Positions 33,395 to 45,789 of a stretch of 64,000 nucleotides of DNA are shown one piece after another (the stretch's first letter is position 1; each line of letters opens with the position of its first letter). The translations under genes were made by a program, and so were the position numbers. The notes beneath the pieces are model-generated. The model was given only the letters and a program-made list of their open reading frames with translations. It was not told where the DNA came from and did not search any database. Source of the stretch: Limnanthes douglasii subsp. nivea (lineage: Eukaryota > Streptophyta > Magnoliopsida > Brassicales > Limnanthaceae); contig JAUPFV010000005.1 in assembly GCA_036936605.1 (NCBI GenBank), forward strand, positions 121,762,453 to 121,826,452, given 5' to 3'.

Positions 33395-34440
33395 ATATAA
33401 CTTCAAAAGTTGAATATTCCATGGGTGTTGAAGTATCCTCCCTTGAATATCACAAAGGCGATAAAACCTTTGGTTTCATCCTTTCAACAACCATGTAAGG
33501 TCTTTCCCAATTCGGGGCCATTTTTCCGAGGTTCTTCTCCTTAGTATGCAATATAACTTTCCTTAACACTTTATCATCTGGTTTAAATTATCGTCTTTTC
33601 ACCCTCGAACTGTATCTATTCCTCATAAGAGTTTGATAATGAATTACATTTAAATAAGCTCGAACTCTTTTTTCATCAATCAAATCTAAATTTTCTATTT
33701 TAACTTCATCATTAAATGCTCCAGAATATTGAGCTATTCTACAAGATGACATCATAGATTCCACAGGGCTAACAACATCCATTCCATATGCTAAAGCAAA
33801 AGAAGTTTCTTTAGTAGCTTCCCTGGGAGATTTCCAATAAGCCCAAAGTAATTCTTGCAAATAATTTGGCCATTTCTCTGCTGCTCCTGTCAAATTTTTC
33901 TTCAGACCATCTAACATAGTTCTGGTAGTGACCTCGACTTGTCCATTGGATTGGGGATGAAAAGGTGTTGAAAAACATTGCCGAATTCCCTTCGATGCGT
34001 AAAACGAGGTCATTTCTTTATTATTAAACTTAGGGCCATTATCCGTAGTAATTCTCCGAGGTACCCTGAAGTGACAACAAATACTGTTTACGATGCATTT
34101 GATTACATCTTTTGATTTTGTTCCAGATAGTGGTTCTGCTTCAGTCCATTTTGTAAAATAATCCACTGCTACAAATATCATTTGTCATCCCCCAATTGCC
34201 ATCGGAAAAGGCCCCACCAAACCAATCCCTCATCTATCGAATGGTATGGCCTCGATTATAGACATAAGTAGAACTCCCGGCTTGTGTATAGAATTGGCAA
34301 ACCTTTGACAAATATCACAGCTTTGAACCAAATTTTTGGCATCGCTCATGATTGTAGGCCAATAAAATCCTGCAAGTAAAACTCGACGAGATAAAGCTTT
34401 AAACCCACAATGAGCTGACCTCTCTCCATCATGCAATTCT
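33395..34440 (-). pseudogene. T1 integrase
   Basis: Minus-strand reading. The zinc-binding N-terminus has GERSAHCGFKAL and SCDICQRF (34436-34230). The catalytic core keeps the DDE set: VAVDYFTKW, TDNGPKFNN and NGQVEV (34181-33880). The C-terminal domain ends near 33395 after HTKEKNLGKM and an NWERPYMVVERMKP-like segment. It inserts element DNA into the genome in the active family. A stop near 34182 separates the zinc domain from the core. The catalytic residues are preserved, unlike in T2 and T3. Confidence 0.85.
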
Positions 34441-34620
34441 GAAAATACCTCCTGTGATTCTTGCCTATCTAAACACCGTAATAATGGTTTGCTTAATGCT
34501 TTCTTATAAAATTACATCTAAAAATATGTATCCAAAGGCCTTACTCCTAAACGTTTTGGACAACTTTGCATCATTTGGCAATGTTCCTTGGACAAAAAAA
34601 ATATCTGTTCGCCAATCACC

Positions 34621-35300
34621 TCAGACTACATCTGGGGTGACGAAGAGTTCCTCTATACATTCATATTGATCTGACTGGGTCAAAGTCGAGGGAATTTCTT
34701 GTAACCAAATCCAAGGATACTCCTCCTTATAAGCAATACTTGCTAAAGAATCAACCACCATGTTACTTCCTCGACTAATATGCTCAACAACAACATGATC
34801 AAATAGTATCATTAAATTCTGAAGCTCCCGAAGATACAAAATTAAGCGATCCTTTTTCGACTTAGAAATTCCAGATACTTGATTAGCTACTAATTGAGAA
34901 TCTGTTTCTATACGCACTGAAGTTGCTCCACATATTTTCGCTAATCTCAAATCAGCCAAAGCGGTTTCGTATTCAACTTCATTATTCGAGGCGTGGAAAC
35001 AAAATTTGATGGACTGAAGCATCGCTTCTCCAGGTAGAGCAATTAACTGAACCCCGACACTGCATCCCAAAATACTAGATCCTCCATCTGTTCGAATGAC
35101 CCACCTCAAACCTACTGTTGCAATATCTTAATTTTCTTCTATATCTGATCTGCTCGAATGAAATTCAACGAAAAAATCTGCCAGCGCTCGAGCTTCTATT
35201 GCAGTTCGAGTTGCGAACAAAATGTCATAATCTACTAATTGTACTGACCATTTGTCATCCTCCCCGAAATATCAGGTCGTTGTAAAACATTCTTTAAAGG
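34621..35300 (-). pseudogene. T1 RNase H (Tat-type second RNase H region)
   Basis: MRWVIRTDGGSS (35109) supplies the first Asp. CFHASNNEVEYETALADLRL gives the Glu, and IETDSQLVANQ the next Asp. HISRGSNMVVDSLASIAY and YPWIWLQEIP follow. It degrades the RNA strand during reverse transcription. This stretch is open for 162 codons, with more decayed sequence upstream. Confidence 0.8.
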
Positions 35301-35483
35301 GAATGAAGTTTGGATTTCGATAGTATGAGCTTGGAAGTAAGTGCACATTTTGCTTAGCAACAATCACCAATACTAATTATAATTTCTCAAGCTTCAAATA
35401 CCTCTTTTCTGCTACCACTAAACTTTTGCTGATATAATATACTGGCTTCAGAATTCCTGAATCTTCACTTTTCAGCACTGCAC

Positions 35484-36360
35484 TTAATGCAAAATCCAAT
35501 ACCGCAATGTACAAAAGAGCTTTTCTCCACTTCGAGGTTTTGACAAAATCTTTGGTGATGATAACAAGTTCTTTATACTTGTAAACGCAGCTTCACACTC
35601 TGATTTACATTCATATATGCTTGTCTCTCTCAACACTTGAAAGAAAGGAAAGCACTTGTTAGAAAATCTAGAAATGAATCTATTAAGTGCAGCTAACCTT
35701 CCTCTCAAAATTTGCACTTCTTTAACAAATCGAGGTGAATTCATTGCTATTATAGCTTTCAACTGTTTTGGGTCAGCTTCTATTCTTTTTTCACTAATAA
35801 CATAACCCAAGAACTTCCGTGATCGAAATCCGAAGGTGCACTTTTCAGAATTAAGTTTCAATCTGATTGCCTTTAGATTTAAAAATGTTTCCTCTAAATC
35901 CTCCAGATTCGCATCATCCCTAAAGCTTTTTACCACCACATCATCAATATATACCTCCAAGTTTCTTCCGATATCAGTGGAAAAAGCTTTATACATCAAT
36001 CTTTGATAAGTAGCTCCAGCGTTTTTCAATCCAAAATGGCATAACCTTATAGTAACGTAATCCTCTGTCAGTTATGCATGTCGTACATTCTTGGTCCTTT
36101 GGATCCATCTGAATCTGATTGTATCCTGCAAAAGCATCCATGAATGTTAATATTTTATTTCCCGAAGTGGAATCAATCAATTGATCTATTCGAGGAACAT
36201 GAAATGGATCTTTAGGACATACTTGATTTAAGTCTGTAAAATCCACACACATTCTCAACTTTCCATTCTTTTTTTTAACACTAGTGGATTCGCCGTCCAT
36301 AAATGATATTGTGACTCCCTTATATGTCCGACCCTGGATAAGATCCACTTCGGAAACTAT
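35484..36360 (-). pseudogene. T1 reverse transcriptase
   Basis: The minus strand from 36348 carries NGKLRMCVDFTDLNQVCPKD, then FMDAFAGYNQIQM. After a one-base frameshift near 36030, KNAGATYQRLM and the catalytic YIDD (LEVYIDDVVVKS, about 35940) follow. The thumb has LNSEKCTFGFRSRKFLGYVI, and LRGRLAALNRFI closes it. All the usual Ty3/gypsy RT landmarks are present. The frameshift would prevent a full product. The first RNase H lies below 35600 and is truncated. Confidence 0.87.
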
Positions 36361-36667
36361 TGCTTCTGCCTTCTTGATGAGAATGCCCTTATTTTTTGGA
36401 TTACTGGATTTACCTTTGGATCAATAGCTAAACTATGACGTATTACCTCGATCGTCCCCCCGTCACATCCTCCGTTTTCCAAGAGAAAACATCCAAGTTA
36501 AAAGACAAACATTCAAGCAGTTGTTGACGTAAAATTGGGGTCAGTAAGGTTCTGATTCGAAGTACTCTTCCTTCCGAAAAAGTATACTCCTCTATTTCTT
36601 CACTTGGGGTTTCCCTCGGATCGTCAACTCTTTCTTTAAAATCTGAGGTTAACCCCTCTGGCTGCTA

Positions 36668-37080
36668 TTAATTCATCAAGTCTTCACGTTTGGATCCACA
36701 GATCCGAAGTGCAGTGGCATAACACTTTATTGCTGCTTTTTTGTCGCTTCGAACGACCACGATACGATCTCCTACCACATATTTAAAATATTGATGTACT
36801 GTGGACACAACCCCATACGTTCGAAAAATCCAAGACCTTCCAAAAATGGCGTTGTAGCTCGTGGGACAGTCCACCACCATAAAAAGAACTTGGACTCTTC
36901 TTGAAAGGTCCCTTTCCTAAGCTCACTTCCCCTTCGAATTCCCCAATCACCCGCGCTATCACGGCAATGTATCCTATGATTGTACGCTCCGATTGAGAAA
37001 TTCGAGGAGGATTTTGCATCATGTCATAAGTATTTTTGAAGAGTATGTTTGCGAAACTGCTGGTGTCTATAAGCACACGT
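36668..37080 (-). pseudogene. T1 aspartic protease
   Basis: MLIDTSSFANILF at the start is the active site, with DTG changed to DTS; VVDCPTSYNAIFGRSWI follows after a frameshift (36880). This is the PR arrangement of Tat elements (FLVVD-YNAILGR-W). It cleaves the Gag-Pol precursor in active relatives. The Gly-to-Ser change and frameshift imply loss. Confidence 0.8.
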
Positions 37081-37249
37081 CAAATTTCAACACCAGCCAT
37101 TTCTGCACCAATAACTACCGCATTTTCATGCGGCCCCGCCGTGCCCCGCAAGTCATCCCCATCGAACAAGATGAAGGAATGGCCTTTTTGCCGTATAAGT
37201 GAGTGGACATTCTTTCTTCAATTTGAGTTGTCAAATTGACAACATGCCT

Positions 37250-39011
37250 CTTCTTAGAACTGTCAGTCGTCAAATAGCTAATGATTCAAAATATTCAGAC
37301 AAGACTCGCACACGCCCTTTCTTTACTGGCTCTTCAACATCCATCAAAATTAACCTATCCGGATCCTTATCCAAATATTCTGAAGAAGCATCGAACTGTT
37401 CTATCTTCGAATCTAAAATCATTAAATTCTCAACTGGTGCAACTGGGTTAGTCGGTCGTGAAGTTGATGCTGGAGTTTTCGACCCACTCCATTGTGACTT
37501 CACATAAGTCAAGAGCTTTCTATTTTCAATCAAGATTTTAGCTTTTTTTTTCAATGCGATGCAATCATTAGTATCATGTCCAATGCCTTCGTGATATCTG
37601 CAATATTTGTTCTTCCGTTCCTCCCTTAGCCTATTCATTGGAGCTAGCTTCCTGAAATTTACGAAGCTCTTGTTCTTGTTAAAAATTATAGCTACACTTT
37701 CTGTTAAATTTGCATAGTACTCTGGCCTAATCCACTGATTTGGCCTCAGTCTGTTGTAATTGTAAGATGGAGCATGATTTGAATATCTACTAGTTCAAGG
37801 TGACAAATTGTTATTCCTCAAACGTGACTGCTCGTTACAATTCGAGGGTTGCCGTTTGTTATTGGCCACTTGACCCGAAGTTTTTGGAACTTTAACTGGT
37901 CCTCCTCGGACCCTGGTTGATTCTTCAACCTTGATCTAATCTTTAACCTGAGCCATCAGTCCTTCAAAGGTTAAAGCTCTCATCTTTTTCGTTTCATTAG
38001 CCAGGTTCCCAAGTAATCCCTGGCGAAAAGCTGACATCGCCACATCTTCTTCGCAATTATCCAAACTTGTGAGCCATTAGTCAGAACAAACCTCTTTGTG
38101 TAGTTCTTTAATTTTCTCTAACCGCCTGTTTGCACTGGATAATCGTATCTCCATTCTCTCTCATCTCCTTACTTCCAACAAACTGCTTTCGAAAAGCAGT
38201 ATAAAAATCCATGAAATTTGAAATGGATCCCCTCAGAATCCGGTTGTACCACTTTAATGTTGTTCCTTTGAAAGTTTGTGAAAAATACGAAAAACCTGCC
38301 GATCGTTATTTTCGAAATTCATCATGTAATTCTTGAATTATTCGATATAATCATCTAGATTCTGCATCCCATCAAACTTTTCAACCTAAGAAATATCGAA
38401 ACGCTTCGGAAGCGTAATAGATCGAATTTCACTCGTCAATGGAGAGTTCCTCCAATTGACACCTTACACGTACTGATATTCAGTATCCATGATTGTGTAC
38501 AAATTTCGATCAGTCTCAGCATATTGATTTGATGTGTTCCCCTCACACCAAGTAGATTCTCTTAAACAACAAGGAATAATGTCCCTCTTAGATTTATGTT
38601 CCTTATTATGCTTCATTGGCTGTTCCCTTTCTTTTTCCTCCTTCGAAGAACTCTTATAACTCGAAAGCCTGGAGTAGAACTTTCAACCTGCTCATCACTA
38701 GAGGCGACATATTTCTGCTCATTCCTAATATGCCGATCAGTACAAGATCGATCAGACTGATTTCCCATCTCAGTTTTCTCGTTTACTTGTCTCACCTCGG
38801 ATTTAAGCTTCGCCGAGTGAATTTCCTACTCTTTTTGCTCGTAATTTTCGTTGAGTGCGTTTATTTTATCTAGAAGCTGGTTCATACACATTTCAATATC
38901 TGAATGAGTTTGGATCAGAACAGATCCGTCTAGTCTATTTTCGTTCCTTGGTAAATCGTCTCTTAGCGCTTCCATCACTGATCGAACTAATGGATTGTTT
39001 TCAGGATTCAT
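37250..39011 (-). pseudogene. T1 gag
   Basis: ATG at 39011 (MNPENNPLVRSVMEALRDDL), an acidic/basic linker (38795-38613, RRRKKK), the capsid core at about 38460-37950 (LKWYNRILRGSISNF, MDFYTAFRKQFVGSKEM), and the nucleocapsid knuckle CRYHEGIGHDTNDC (37602-37560), the Tat variant. The C-terminal part (LMILDSKIEQFDASSEYLD) is also found in T3. Several stops. It builds the virus-like particle in active copies. Confidence 0.8.
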
Positions 39012-39086
39012 TGCAAGAATTCAAAAGAGAAAATAAAAATATCAATAGAATTCGAACAAGAAAGTAAGACATTAATTGATAGTTAA

Positions 39087-39106
39087 GTCCTAAGTGGAGT
39101 TTCCAA
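39087..39106 (-). other. Primer binding site of T1
   Basis: The minus strand reads TTGGAAACTCCACTTAGGAC two bases inside the 5' LTR. It matches the Ogre/Tat-type site TTGGCGACTCCACTGGGGAC (as I recall it, read as a tRNA-Arg site) except for about four changes. Confidence 0.6.
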
Positions 39107-39108
39107 TT

Positions 39109-39405
39109 TGGTGATTTTAATTGTTAGAAGTCGCCTTAGTAAAGAATGATAAGTGTGTTTTAGTGAGAGAAATATTTTAGAGAGAGAAAGTCTGAGCATA
39201 AAATGAGTTAGATCAAAAGTGTTCAACCCCTTTGTTGGTTTAACCCTGGCCTTTATATAGAGGCGCTGAGACTTAGCTCAAAACTGAAAGTAGTTACATA
39301 AAAGGATAAATAACCCTTAGTCCTCAATAGAAATACATAATCAAAATTGTTCCATTAAACTTCTATTATTTACACTTTAGTCCCTGAAGTTTTACTTCCT
39401 TATCA
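39109..39405 (-). mobile_element. 5' LTR of T1
   Basis: 297 bp, TGGTGATTTT...CTTATCA, partner of 28442-28737. On the minus strand a TATATAAAGG box lies near 39255. Confidence 0.9.
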
Positions 39406-41895
39406 AACTTCCATGTAAATGAAAGGTGGCTCAATTCCCAATCTTCGATCTTATTGTTTATTTTGCTGAGAATATTTGAGTAATTACTTGCTTTGTTGTT
39501 AGTGTTGATGGTAATACCCAAAATTTTTGTAGGTAAAGTATTAGTACTGACACCAGTCTGGTAGTAATGATATTAATCTTAAAAGGATTCATCCTAGAAG
39601 TAATGATCACTTTCGTTTTGTCTTTGCTGATCATTTATCTAGACGCATCCTGATAAATGTGGAGAAAATTTCTAAGAGACACTAAAGTAGATTCCTTGTT
39701 GTTAGTGGAAATAAGTATATTATCTGCAAAGGCTAGGCTATGAATGGACATGCTACTTCTGTTTTTATATTTCATATTGTTATTAGATTCAAAGAGTTTA
39801 TTAAGACCTCTTAATAAACTTCTTCTGAAATGATAAAAAGGTTTGGCGAGAAGGGATCACCTTGCCTCAACCCTATAAAAGTTTTAAAAAAGCTTATGGC
39901 CTCTCCATTGAAAATTATAGAGACATATACAGAAGAAATCATCTTATTAATAATATTAATGAACCTTTTTTAGAAACCAAATTTGCTAAGAACTTTAATT
40001 ATGAAGCAGTGAGTCATTTTTTCAAAAGCATTGCACATATCTAGCTCGATAAGAATATTCTTGTCTTTGACATTTCTGTTTAAATCATGTAAAAGTTCCT
40101 TAGCAATTAATATGTTCTCTTGAATACAATTACCAAGCATAAATCCACCTTGAGTTTTGGAAATGATCGTGGGAAGAATTCTAGTAAACCTATTTATCAG
40201 AATTTTGGATATGATTCTATTTAATAGAGAATAGAGGCTTATATGTCTGTAGTTTTTCCACATAGTGGGATGTCCAGACTTAGGAATCAAAAATATTCCA
40301 GTAGCTAGAATTCTTTTCGGAAGATTTTTACCTAGGATAAAATAATGCATAGCTTGAGTGAGGTATTTTTTTATTATGTTCCAACAAGTTTTATAGAAGA
40401 ACTTGTTGAAACCACCCATACCTACAACACTTGAGGAATTCAAGTTGTTAATGATGTCCCAAATCTCCTCTTCACCAAAGAAAGGATGTTGTTAAAGATG
40501 AGATCAAGTATTTTTTTCATGCTCATCCTTCCTATTGATGTAAGGGTAATTAGTAAGACTTTATTTGAAATAAGAGACTGCATAAAGGCCAATTGCACTT
40601 CTGTCTGTGATCTAGGTATTGTCTTATTTAATTCCATTTATGCATTTTCTCTTCATTTTCTTAGTGACATAACTTTGGAATAACTTAGTGCTTTTATCTC
40701 CACCAATAGTCCAGTTTGCATAGCATTTCTAGAGCCAATATAATTTTTCCATTTTGTGAGCTTGAAAAAGAAAGGTATTTGTTTTAGAAAGGTCAGTCCT
40801 AGTATTAATGTAGTTTTGGTTTTGATGCTTGATTTCTAACATATGAACCTCTTCCTCGAGAGCCTGCACTTTATTGAAAATATTACCAAAATGTAGCTTG
40901 TTCCAAGTTTTTAAACCAACCTTGAGTCTGTTTAATTTATGCCAGAACTTGATCAAGGGATCCCCTTCTATATCTTGGTTCCTTTTGTTTTCAACAAAAA
41001 GAATAAAATCACTATCTAAAGACCACATATTTAAGAATTTAAAACTTTTGTTAGACCAAGTATATTTAGACTCAGCAAATCCAGCATCTTCAATTATGCA
41101 TTCTTTAATCATCAAATCATCAGTACTATTCTGACAAAAAGAAGAAAAATCTAGTTGATCATCAATAGTAGTAACATCATTGAAATCACCAAATATTATC
41201 CATTCTAAGTTAGTAGAAGAGATGGTTTTCAAAGTGTTCCAGAGATCAACTTTGTTGAGTCTCTGACATTTTGCATAAACCACAGTTATAAGAAAGTAAT
41301 GATTAAAAGAAGAGTGTCTCACTTCAAAGTGAATACATTGATTATGGTCTATTATGACATTGATAATGATATCATCATGCCAGAATAGCCAAATTTTATT
41401 TGAAATGTTGGATTTGAACTGATTGACACCAATCTTTTTAGTAATTTCAATGTTTTCACTACCAATCAGAGGTTCTTGAATGGAAACAAATTTGGTATTG
41501 TTTCTGTTAGTTAAGTATTTGAGCCTCCTAAGAGAAGACTTATCTTTTATACCTTTGATGTTCTAGTTAAGAACACTAATCATTATTAAGGAGAGATGGT
41601 TTAGATTTACTTGTTCCTGTGACTTGAAGAGCCCTGATGATCTTACTTTTAGTTTTGTTTTTACCTTTAGCATCCTTTATTTTCTTGTCAAATATTTCTT
41701 TGAAAGTTTTATCTTCATCTTCTATGTTGAATTCTGGAGAGCCCTGATGACTATTTGCTACCAATGTTACCAGGTTTGGGAAATGAGTTGCCTGAAACCA
41801 GATTTTCATTGTCACGGTTACCGACTACATTGTATCCATACTTTAGGGTTTGTATTGTTTCTAAGATTTCCCCTTGTTTTGATATAATGTAAAAA
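39406..41895 (-). mobile_element. LINE-B, 5' part (ORF1 C-terminus, endonuclease, reverse transcriptase), 5'-truncated
   Basis: Minus strand: the end of ORF1 at about 41890-41576 (FPNLVTLVANSHQG, KTKSKIIRALQVTGTSKSK). ORF2 starts at 41583, overlapping the ORF1 stop as ATGATTAG. The endonuclease shows VYAKCQR and IIFGDFNDV but jumps from SKYTWSNK to SFKFLNMW, so the segment containing the SDH motif is deleted. The reverse transcriptase runs from about 40443 (GGFNKFFYKTCWNII, LIPKSGHPTMWKNYRHISL, IELDMCNAFEKM). The catalytic box near 39730 is FADN, not FADD. Sequence then breaks at the T1 LTR and resumes at 28441. ORF1 upstream of about 41895 is missing. Same family as LINE-A. Confidence 0.85.
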
Positions 41896-42249
41896 CAGGT
41901 TCCTCTAAAATCCTAAAGGAAGATATTATCAAAATCTCCATATTATATTGAATGAAATTTTAAAAAGAGATTTTTTTGCTTCGCTAGAAAAAGGTACAAA
42001 AATTACAGTAATGAATATAATTTATAATTTTTATATCAAATGTGAAGGAATATAGTTAAAATATAATATAAAAAAGAAGTGATACATTACCAAATCAGAC
42101 AGAAGCTAAGACTGACATAATTCACCATAATTCTAATGATATAGAATTTTTGGCTAAATAAAAGAAAATTTTATACTTCGATAGTGGTCATAAATAACTA
42201 ATGTCTTATGATAAATTAGACGATCCAACATTGGTAACGAGGGTTGGAA
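41896..42249. other. AT-rich spacer between LINE-B and a copia fragment
   Basis: No ORF, RNA gene or repeat recognised. Confidence 0.4.
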
Positions 42250-42460
42250 TTGTTTTAATTATTTAATTTAATAATTGGATGTTATATAAACTAATATTTT
42301 AGACGTTGTATGAATTAGTGTTCTAGCTGTTATTATTTTGGTCAATAAAAGCTATTATTTATAAGTTGAAATGCGAAACGGTTTTTGTAGGATATTTAAA
42401 GCCATTTTGTGATGTAGTTTAAAATATTGAGCTTTATTCTATGTGCATATCACTCTTTCA
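42250..42460 (+). mobile_element. 3' portion of a copia 5' LTR
   Basis: It ends CTCTTTCA directly before ATTTGGTATTAGAGC (primer site at 42464-42475, one change from the tRNA-iMet form TGGTATCAGAGC). The left border is uncertain (TG at 42251 or 42276). Confidence 0.55.
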
Positions 42461-42463
42461 ATT

Positions 42464-43645
42464 TGGTATTAGAGCATTATCAGACGAGATCTGTTTGAGT
42501 GCAACAAGAGTGTTTGAGTGAAGAAAGTATAAAACAAGAGTATGTAAAGTGTGAAACAAGGGTGTTTGTGTGAAAAAAATCAGGAAATTATAAAACAAAA
42601 GTAAAAAAAGTGTGAAACAAGAGTGAGGAAAGTGTGAAAATGACATGTGATTCAAAAACAATTCAGTGTCCCATATGTGCCCAAACTTGATGGAGATTAC
42701 AATCAATGGAGTTTACTCATGGAGAATCTCTTACGTTGAAAAGAATACTATGTGATTCAACAAGGCCACAAGGAACCTGGAGAAAGTGAAGCGTTGACTG
42801 CAGTGCAACAAAGTATGTTGGATGAATCTAGGCTTAAAGATTTGAAGCAAACGAATTATCTATTTCAGTCCATTAACAAGACTATTTTGAAGACCATCAC
42901 TCAAAAGCAGACATCCAAACAACTTTGGAAAGCAATGAATACCAAGTGTCATGGCAATGAAAGAGTGAAGCGTGCTAATCCAGAGGCTTTGAAGATTGTT
43001 TGAAACAAAGGAGACGAAGATGGGTGAGACAGTGACAAATTATTTTGGAAAATTCATGGTCATAGAAAATGGCATGAGACCCCGTGAAGAACACCTGAAA
43101 GATGTAAAGATTGTTGAGAAAATCTTGCACACGATGACGAAAAATTCAATTATATTATATGTTCAGTTGAGGAGTCAAAATATATTGATCAAATGACAGT
43201 CAATGAGTTTCAAAGCTCATTACTTGTTCATAAACATAACTACTATGCAAGGTCTCAGAAGAAAAAGTATTAAAGTCGAGGGTGATCGCAACTATGGACA
43301 ATGCAGTGAAAAAAGTAATTTTGGAAGAACGAGAAGTAATTTCTCGAGAGGCAGGGAAGATGTGCAAGAGGATGGACTATTAACAGAACTCACATTGAGT
43401 GCTTCAGGTGTCACAAGCTAAGACACTATGAATACGAATGCCCAAATGGCGGTAAAGGAACAAACTATGTCAAGTTTGATGAAGGAGAAGAATTACTTTT
43501 AATGGCTCATATGAATATTAAAGAGGTTGAAGATAAGAGGATTTGGTTTATCGATTCCGATTTCTCAAATCATAGGACATGTAACAAAGATTGGTTTGTT
43601 GAGCTCAATGAAAATTTTAAACATGGAGTAAAATTACGGAATAGT
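42464..43645 (+). pseudogene. Copia gag and protease start, truncated by element T3
   Basis: After the primer site: LDGDYNQWSLLMENLL (about 42690), a UBN2-type copia gag (NYLFQSINKTILKTI, KQLWKAMNTKCHGNERVKRA, GETVTNYFGKFM, MRPREEHLKDVKIVEKIL), the zinc knuckle CFRCHKLRHYEYEC (43398-43440), then protease start WFIDSDFSNH (DSG changed to DSD) and WFVELNENF. The sequence stops within KLRN at 43645, where the LTR of T3 begins. Three frameshifts and one stop. The rest of the copia element is not found beyond T3. Confidence 0.8.
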
Positions 43646-44000
43646 TGATGAATGAAGGTGATGAGAAAATAAAATATAAAGTTTGAAGTCGAAGGATTGA
43701 CCCTAATAAGGATATGAAATGTTGATGGCTTAATTGTAATATAATTAAAGTTGTATACGATAAATTGTATAGTTGAAAGATGGAATTGGAACTACTTGTA
43801 AATATAAGGGGTTGAAGTAAAATTTATCCATTTGTATAACTGATTCAGTTAAACTGAGTCAGACGCACCTATAAATAAAGGTTGAGACAATGAGTAAAGG
43901 CTGACACATTTTCAGTAGACCGATTCTTACTCTCTCTTATTTTCTCTTTCCATAATTAAACTCTCTATTTTGCTTTCTCTCTCAAGAAAAAAGATCTACA
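43646..44000 (+). mobile_element. 5' LTR of T3 (approximate)
   Basis: It begins TGATGAATGAAGG at the break in the copia frame and ends near GATCTACA, about ten bases before the primer site. CCTATAAATAAAGG (43869-43882) is a promoter candidate. There is no partner LTR, so the borders are inferred. Confidence 0.6.
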
Positions 44001-44009
44001 CTTAAAAAA

Positions 44010-44029
44010 TTGGCGACCACAATGGGATC
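44010..44029 (+). other. Primer binding site of T3
   Basis: TTGGCGACCACAATGGGATC, the same class as T1 and T4 (TTGGCGACTCC-type). Confidence 0.65.
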
Positions 44030-44110
44030 TTTATTCGATTAGTACCTTAATTTCACATAAAAAAACAAAAACTTTAGAGTTCTTGCAAAATTATATCGCT
44101 CTAGATCGAT

Positions 44111-45789
44111 ATGGAACCAGGAAATGAGACTGATCCAATAGTTTAAAAAGCAACTGAAACTTTGAGATCTAATTTACGTAGGGAAGAGAGTAAAAAGAAG
44201 ATGATCAAATCCAGTACAACAAGGTCATTCAGATATTGAAGTTCAGATGAATCATTTGTTGGATAAAATAACGACATTAAATGACAAGTATGTTCAAAGA
44301 GAACAACATATTCAATCAGGAAGGCTAAAATCTAAGGTACGACAAGTTGATGAGAAATTTGAGTTGGAAAATAAATATGATCGATCTTACACAGCTCATC
44401 AGACTTGAAGTGATCGGAAGAAAACGTATTTTGAGTCTGATAAAGAACATCGTACTTCTCAAAAAGAAAAGAAAGACAAACACAAGTATATTACACCTAA
44501 GAATGATGAATTTGATAGCTCAGAATCTAATGAAGGATCATCTAAGCAAAAAATGTATCAGGGATCTTCGAAAGGAGAAAAAGGTTTGCCTCGAAAATCA
44601 CGTAAAAATATAAAACAAAAGAGATAATGTGCCTCATTGTTTGAGGGAAACTGAATGGTGTGAAGGGAATACATCTAATTAATACACAGGTGTATCTGAT
44701 CAGAATTTGTACATTGTTATGGGAAGAGGAAGGGATGACCAGTATGTATAAGAAGTAAACTTGAGAAATTCTCCTTTAACAACTGAGATAAGTTCCATTA
44801 CTCTTCTGAGGCGTTTTGATATCTCTAAGGTCAAAAACTTCGATAGGATGCAGGATCCTGATGATCACATCGATCAATTTAAGAACTATATGATGAACTT
44901 CAAAGATGATGATAGGCTGGTTTGCAGAGCTTTTTCTCAAACATTCAAGGACACAACATTGGAGTGGTATAATATAACTACGAGGGAATATATTACCAAC
45001 TTTAGAGATTTCTATACAGCTTTCCGACGACAGTTTGTGGGAAGCAAATAAATGCGTACAAATGGAGATACGATAATACAATGTAAGCAATTTGTTGGAG
45101 AGAAATCGAAAGACTATACGAAGCATTTTATGTTAACAAAAGCAGGATTAGATAATTATGAAGAGGTGGTGGTTATGACTGCATTTCAACAAGGGTTATT
45201 ACTAGGTGATTTGGAAAATGAAAAAAAAGGAGAGCTTTAACTTTTGGAGCTTGTATGGCTCAAGTGGAGGACTAGATTAAAGTGGAAGAATCAACTAGGG
45301 TTCGATGAGATGTTGGACCTAGTCAAAAAAATTTAGGACAAGTGTCAAATCATCAAGGACACTCTTCGAATTATCAGCCACCTCGTCCAAGGAATAATAA
45401 CAATTGGCCTCCTCGAATTGGAGGGTATCTAACTCAAGTTACAGGTTACTAGTTTAAAGATCAAGGCTAAATCAGTAGATTAGGCTAGAGTATTATGCTG
45501 ATTTAGCTGAAAATGTTTATTCAATTTACGAAAAGTTCAAAGGTTATGTAAGTTTTAAAAAGTTAGCTTTAATAAACAGACCAAAAGAAGAGCACAACAA
45601 CAAATTGTGCAAGTAATATAATGATATGGGGCACAACAATTTAGACTGTATAGATTTAAAGAACGAGATACAGGTTTTAACAGCAAATGGCAAGTTTCCT
45701 ACTTTTGTTGAAGGACAAAGACGGGATTGAAAATTCTGAGCGCATCGACACAACAAGTTGCTAACCCGAATTCGAAGGAAGAAAGTTCA
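44111..45789 (+). pseudogene. T3 gag, upstream part
   Basis: ATG 44111 (MEPGNETDPIV), with a charged linker up to 44700. The capsid core is at 44761-45240: LLRRFDISKVKNFDR, QDPDDHIDQFKNYMMNF, RAFSQTFKDTTLEWY, FYTAFRRQFVGSK, and KDYTKHFMLTKAGL. A Tat-type knuckle with NDMGHNNLDC lies at 45605-45660. Stops at 45049 and later. The coding region is interrupted at 45789 by the chimeric element and resumes at 48015 as LMILDSKCDDFDTSSEYLD, which matches the T1 gag C-terminus. Confidence 0.82.
45785..45789. repeat. Left target duplication of the chimeric LTR element
   Basis: GTTCA, identical to 48010-48014. Confidence 0.9.

Larger units (their letters stand above)
28442..39405 (-). mobile_element. 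Element T1: complete Tat-lineage Ty3/gypsy retrotransposon with antisense ORF
   Basis: Near-identical LTRs (28442-28737 and 39109-39405) flank gag-pol on the minus strand and an extra ORF on the plus strand. Order from the 5' LTR (39109-39405): primer site, gag (39011-37270), protease, reverse transcriptase, RNase H, integrase (to about 33395), tandem repeats (33005-33144), antisense ORF (32760 back to 29159), polypurine tract, 3' LTR. Integrase last, the CX2H...GHX4C gag knuckle and the antisense ORF identify the Tat lineage. It is inserted in LINE-B with a 5-bp duplication, and a later solo LTR sits at 32190-32704. Stops and one RT frameshift make it non-autonomous now. Confidence 0.92.
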
